Source: Methylomicrobium sp051061015 (GTDB taxonomy: Bacteria > Pseudomonadota > Gammaproteobacteria > Methylococcales > Methylomonadaceae). Taken from it: a stretch of DNA of 64,000 nt. The position numbers and the translations under genes were made by a program. Positions within the stretch are counted from its first letter, which is position 1; each line of letters begins with the position of its first letter. Below the pieces are notes generated by a model. The model had not been told where the DNA came from. It ran no database searches and was given only the letters and a program-made list of their open reading frames with translations. Of the stretch, positions 62,352 through 64,000 are shown piece by piece. The DNA is taken from NCBI GenBank assembly GCA_051061015.1, contig JBPFEG010000005.1:1-64000 (forward strand), given 5' to 3'.

Positions 62352-63548
62352 TTATAAAGTGGACGAAACCGAACAGAAAAAGGTCTTCAAATACTGAGTC
62401 TCCGGAATTGCAGGATCGATCGGATGATCCGGCCCCTGGCCACCCTGGGTGATAAAAATCAAATGCCGGTCGATATGCCGTCCGGACGACCGCAGGATTT
62501 CATAGAGCTTATCCCGGCTCAGATGGAACGAGCAGGAAGCCGAGACCAATACGCCGTTTTTCGCGAGCACCTGCAATGCCAAATGATTCAGCCGACGATA
62601 GGCCTCATAACCCTGCTGGAAATCTTTTTTGCGTTTGATCAGCGCCGGCGGGTCCAGTACGATCATATCATAGAGCCGGCGTTCCTGGCGTGCCTCTTTC
62701 AAAAAATCGAACACATCACTGTGCGCGAACTGCATCCTGTCCTCGACGCCGTTCAGGGCGGCATTTTCGCGCGCCAGCTGCATCGCCGCTTCGGACCCGT
62801 CGACGCAAGTCACTTCAAGCGCGCCAGCCAGTGCGGCAGGAACCGACCAGGCGCCCGTGTAGGAAAATAAATCCAGAATACGTTGCCCCTTGGCGATCCT
62901 GGCCAGTTCGGCCCGGCTCATCCGATGATCGTAAAACCAGCCGGTCTTTTGACCGCCCAGGATATTGACCCGGAATTTCGCCCCATTTTCTTCGATAATC
63001 AATCGCTCGGGCAATTTGCCATAAGCCACCACCGATTCCATCGCCAGACCTTCGAGCTGACGCTGGCCGCTGTCGTTCTTCAACACAATCGCGACCGGAT
63101 TCAGCAAATCGACCAGCGCACCAAGCAAAGTTTCCTTCCGCTGCTCGATCCCGGCCGTGGTGATCTGCACGGACAGTACCTCGCCGAAACGATCGATCAC
63201 CAGTCCCGGCAGCCCGTCGCTTTCGCCGAACACCAGCCGGTAATACGGTTTGTCGAACACTTTTTCGCGAATTGCCAACGCGTTCGCGATCCGATCCTTG
63301 AAAAAATTCGCGCCGCATTTCAGATTCGGCTTGCGCGACAACAGACGCGCGCAAATCAAGGCATTCGGATTCACATAGGCGGTGCCGAGCGGCTTGCCGT
63401 CATGCGCGATCACCTGCGCCAGATCGCCCGGTACAAAACGGTTCAGCGGCGAGCGCTTGATATCGATTTCATTGCTGAATATCCACAAGTGTCCGAGTCT
63501 GAGGCGCTTTTCTTCATTTTTCTTGAGAAAAAGTTCGGGGTTGTCCAT
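62352..63548 (-). CDS. rlmI: 23S rRNA m5C1962 methyltransferase RlmI
   Basis: RlmI methylates C1962 of 23S rRNA. The 398-residue protein has an N-terminal PUA domain (LRLGHLWIFSNEI), a middle domain with GESDGLPGLVIDRFG, and a C-terminal SAM-binding domain with LDLFSYTGAWSVPAA, VDGSEAAMQLAREN and the catalytic-type LDPPALIK and SASCSFHL. Length and order are those of the family. The gene lies between the metal-binding protein and a DUF3426 gene. Confidence 0.95.
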   Translation of the reverse strand: MDNPELFLKKNEEKRLRLGHLWIFSNEIDIKRSPLNRFVPGDLAQVIAHDGKPLGTAYVNPNALICARLLSRKPNLKCGANFFKDRIANALAIREKVFDKPYYRLVFGESDGLPGLVIDRFGEVLSVQITTAGIEQRKETLLGALVDLLNPVAIVLKNDSGQRQLEGLAMESVVAYGKLPERLIIEENGAKFRVNILGGQKTGWFYDHRMSRAELARIAKGQRILDLFSYTGAWSVPAALAGALEVTCVDGSEAAMQLARENAALNGVEDRMQFAHSDVFDFLKEARQERRLYDMIVLDPPALIKRKKDFQQGYEAYRRLNHLALQVLAKNGVLVSASCSFHLSRDKLYEILRSSGRHIDRHLIFITQGGQGPDHPIDPAIPETQYLKTFFCSVSSTL

Positions 63549-63551
63549 GAA

Positions 63552-64000
63552 TTAATAACTGAGATCGAAATGAAAACCGCCAATCTTCGTTTTAGGCTCG
63601 GCGATTTCAAGGCTGATTTCGGCCGCGCTGTTTGCGGCTATCCGTTCATTTTCCGGTTTTCCAGCCAGATATTCGTTCGGATTGAACAGCCGATACGCAA
63701 ACGGCTGACCATCGTAAGAAAGCAAGGTCAGGCCGATGGCGGGATAGCGCATCGAAAACGCCGCCTCGTTGTTCAGGACCAGCTTGAACGCATATTGACG
63801 GTTCGGCAGTTGGTTGAACGAATTGTGCAGCACGGTCAGTTCGGCCAGGTTTCGATAGTCCGGCAGGGGACAACGCAAGATGCCGCAGAGTTTTTCCAAG
63901 GCCGGTCGGGCTTTTGGGTTTTGTAAAACGCGATCGCCTTCAAAATATAGTCCTTGTATGCAGAGCAGCGCGACGGCGGCAAAAAACCCACTACGCCAGT
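63552..64000 (-). CDS. DUF3426 domain protein, C-terminal part
   Basis: The frame runs off the right end of the window, so the N-terminus (usually a zinc ribbon of the MJ0042 type) is not visible. The visible part has a membrane helix (WRSGFFAAVALLCIQGLYF), then ALEKLCGILRCPLPDYRNLAEL and a beta-rich domain (FNQLPNRQYAFKLVLNNEAAF, AIGLTLLSYDGQPFAYRLF), typical of DUF3426. It follows the end of rlmI by 3 bases upstream on the minus strand, so they may share a transcript. Function unknown. Confidence 0.88.
   Translation of the reverse strand, partial: WRSGFFAAVALLCIQGLYFEGDRVLQNPKARPALEKLCGILRCPLPDYRNLAELTVLHNSFNQLPNRQYAFKLVLNNEAAFSMRYPAIGLTLLSYDGQPFAYRLFNPNEYLAGKPENERIAANSAAEISLEIAEPKTKIGGFHFDLSY

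Noticed and set aside
1..64000. CRISPR arrays, tRNA and rRNA genes
   Set aside because: No regularly spaced repeats and no TTCGAATC-type T-loop within a cloverleaf were found by reading; a tRNA model scan would settle it.

Overview
The window reads as a chromosome segment around the replication origin of a gammaproteobacterium, probably a methanotroph of the Methylococcales. The phylum call rests on the rpmH-rnpA-yidD-yidC-mnmE block facing dnaA-dnaN-recF-gyrB, on dusB-fis-purH-purD, and on general protein character. The methanotroph call is inference: there is a hopanoid (HpnN-type) transporter and a copper-type P-ATPase metal-binding domain, but no methane monooxygenase or methanol dehydrogenase gene is present. 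Base composition is mid-range, with GC-rich islands at ftsH and the gene at 37.7 kb.

Layout. 1-0.6 kb: the end of a DUF6714-like gene and an IS5-family transposase scrap, where mnmG/rsmG/parAB would often lie. 0.6-4.4 kb: mnmE, yidC, yidD, rnpA and rpmH on the minus strand (translation and membrane insertion). 4.6-10.7 kb: dnaA, dnaN, recF and gyrB on the plus strand, with two parS-like sites at the end of recF and a strong terminator after gyrB. 11-30 kb: accessory and stress genes: pirin, GH63 glucosidase, an OmpA-like protein, an FAD/Rieske oxidoreductase, a secreted protein with a possible Cys-His-Asp triad, HdeD, the Pit phosphate transporter with its DUF47 partner, RNase T2, an ABC transporter whose ATPase motifs are destroyed, and HpnN. 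30-47 kb: a second IS5 remnant, a lysyl-oxidase-like secreted protein, a GC-rich FtsH, a lone cyclic-nucleotide-binding domain, a GlcG/HbpS-like protein, a CDF metal exporter, small conserved proteins, a phosphoribosyltransferase, a class II aldolase and MlaC.

47-51.5 kb is a molybdenum-hydroxylase operon (xdhC, a mocA-like gene, an iron-sulfur subunit and a Tat-exported molybdopterin subunit) coding for an enzyme and its cofactor maturation factors. 51.6-52.3 kb is a VapBC-type toxin-antitoxin pair with a perfect palindromic operator.

52.4-57 kb is the most unusual part: a decayed chromosomal integron. A broken intI is divergent from an attI-like core site and is followed by gene cassettes with recognisable attC sites. 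Each of the first three cassettes starts and ends with exactly complementary core heptamers. The array has been invaded by a RAYT transposase gene flanked by inverted REP hairpins (a REPtron), and that RAYT gene has itself been split by a structured repeat, a second copy of which lies inverted at the end of the array. The last cassette gene, a dehalogenase/epoxide-hydrolase-like protein, now ends inside a REP-like hairpin. Core genes resume at 57 kb: purD, purH, fis, dusB, a membrane-protein/metal-binding-domain pair, rlmI and a partial DUF3426 gene.

No tRNA, rRNA or CRISPR array was recognised.
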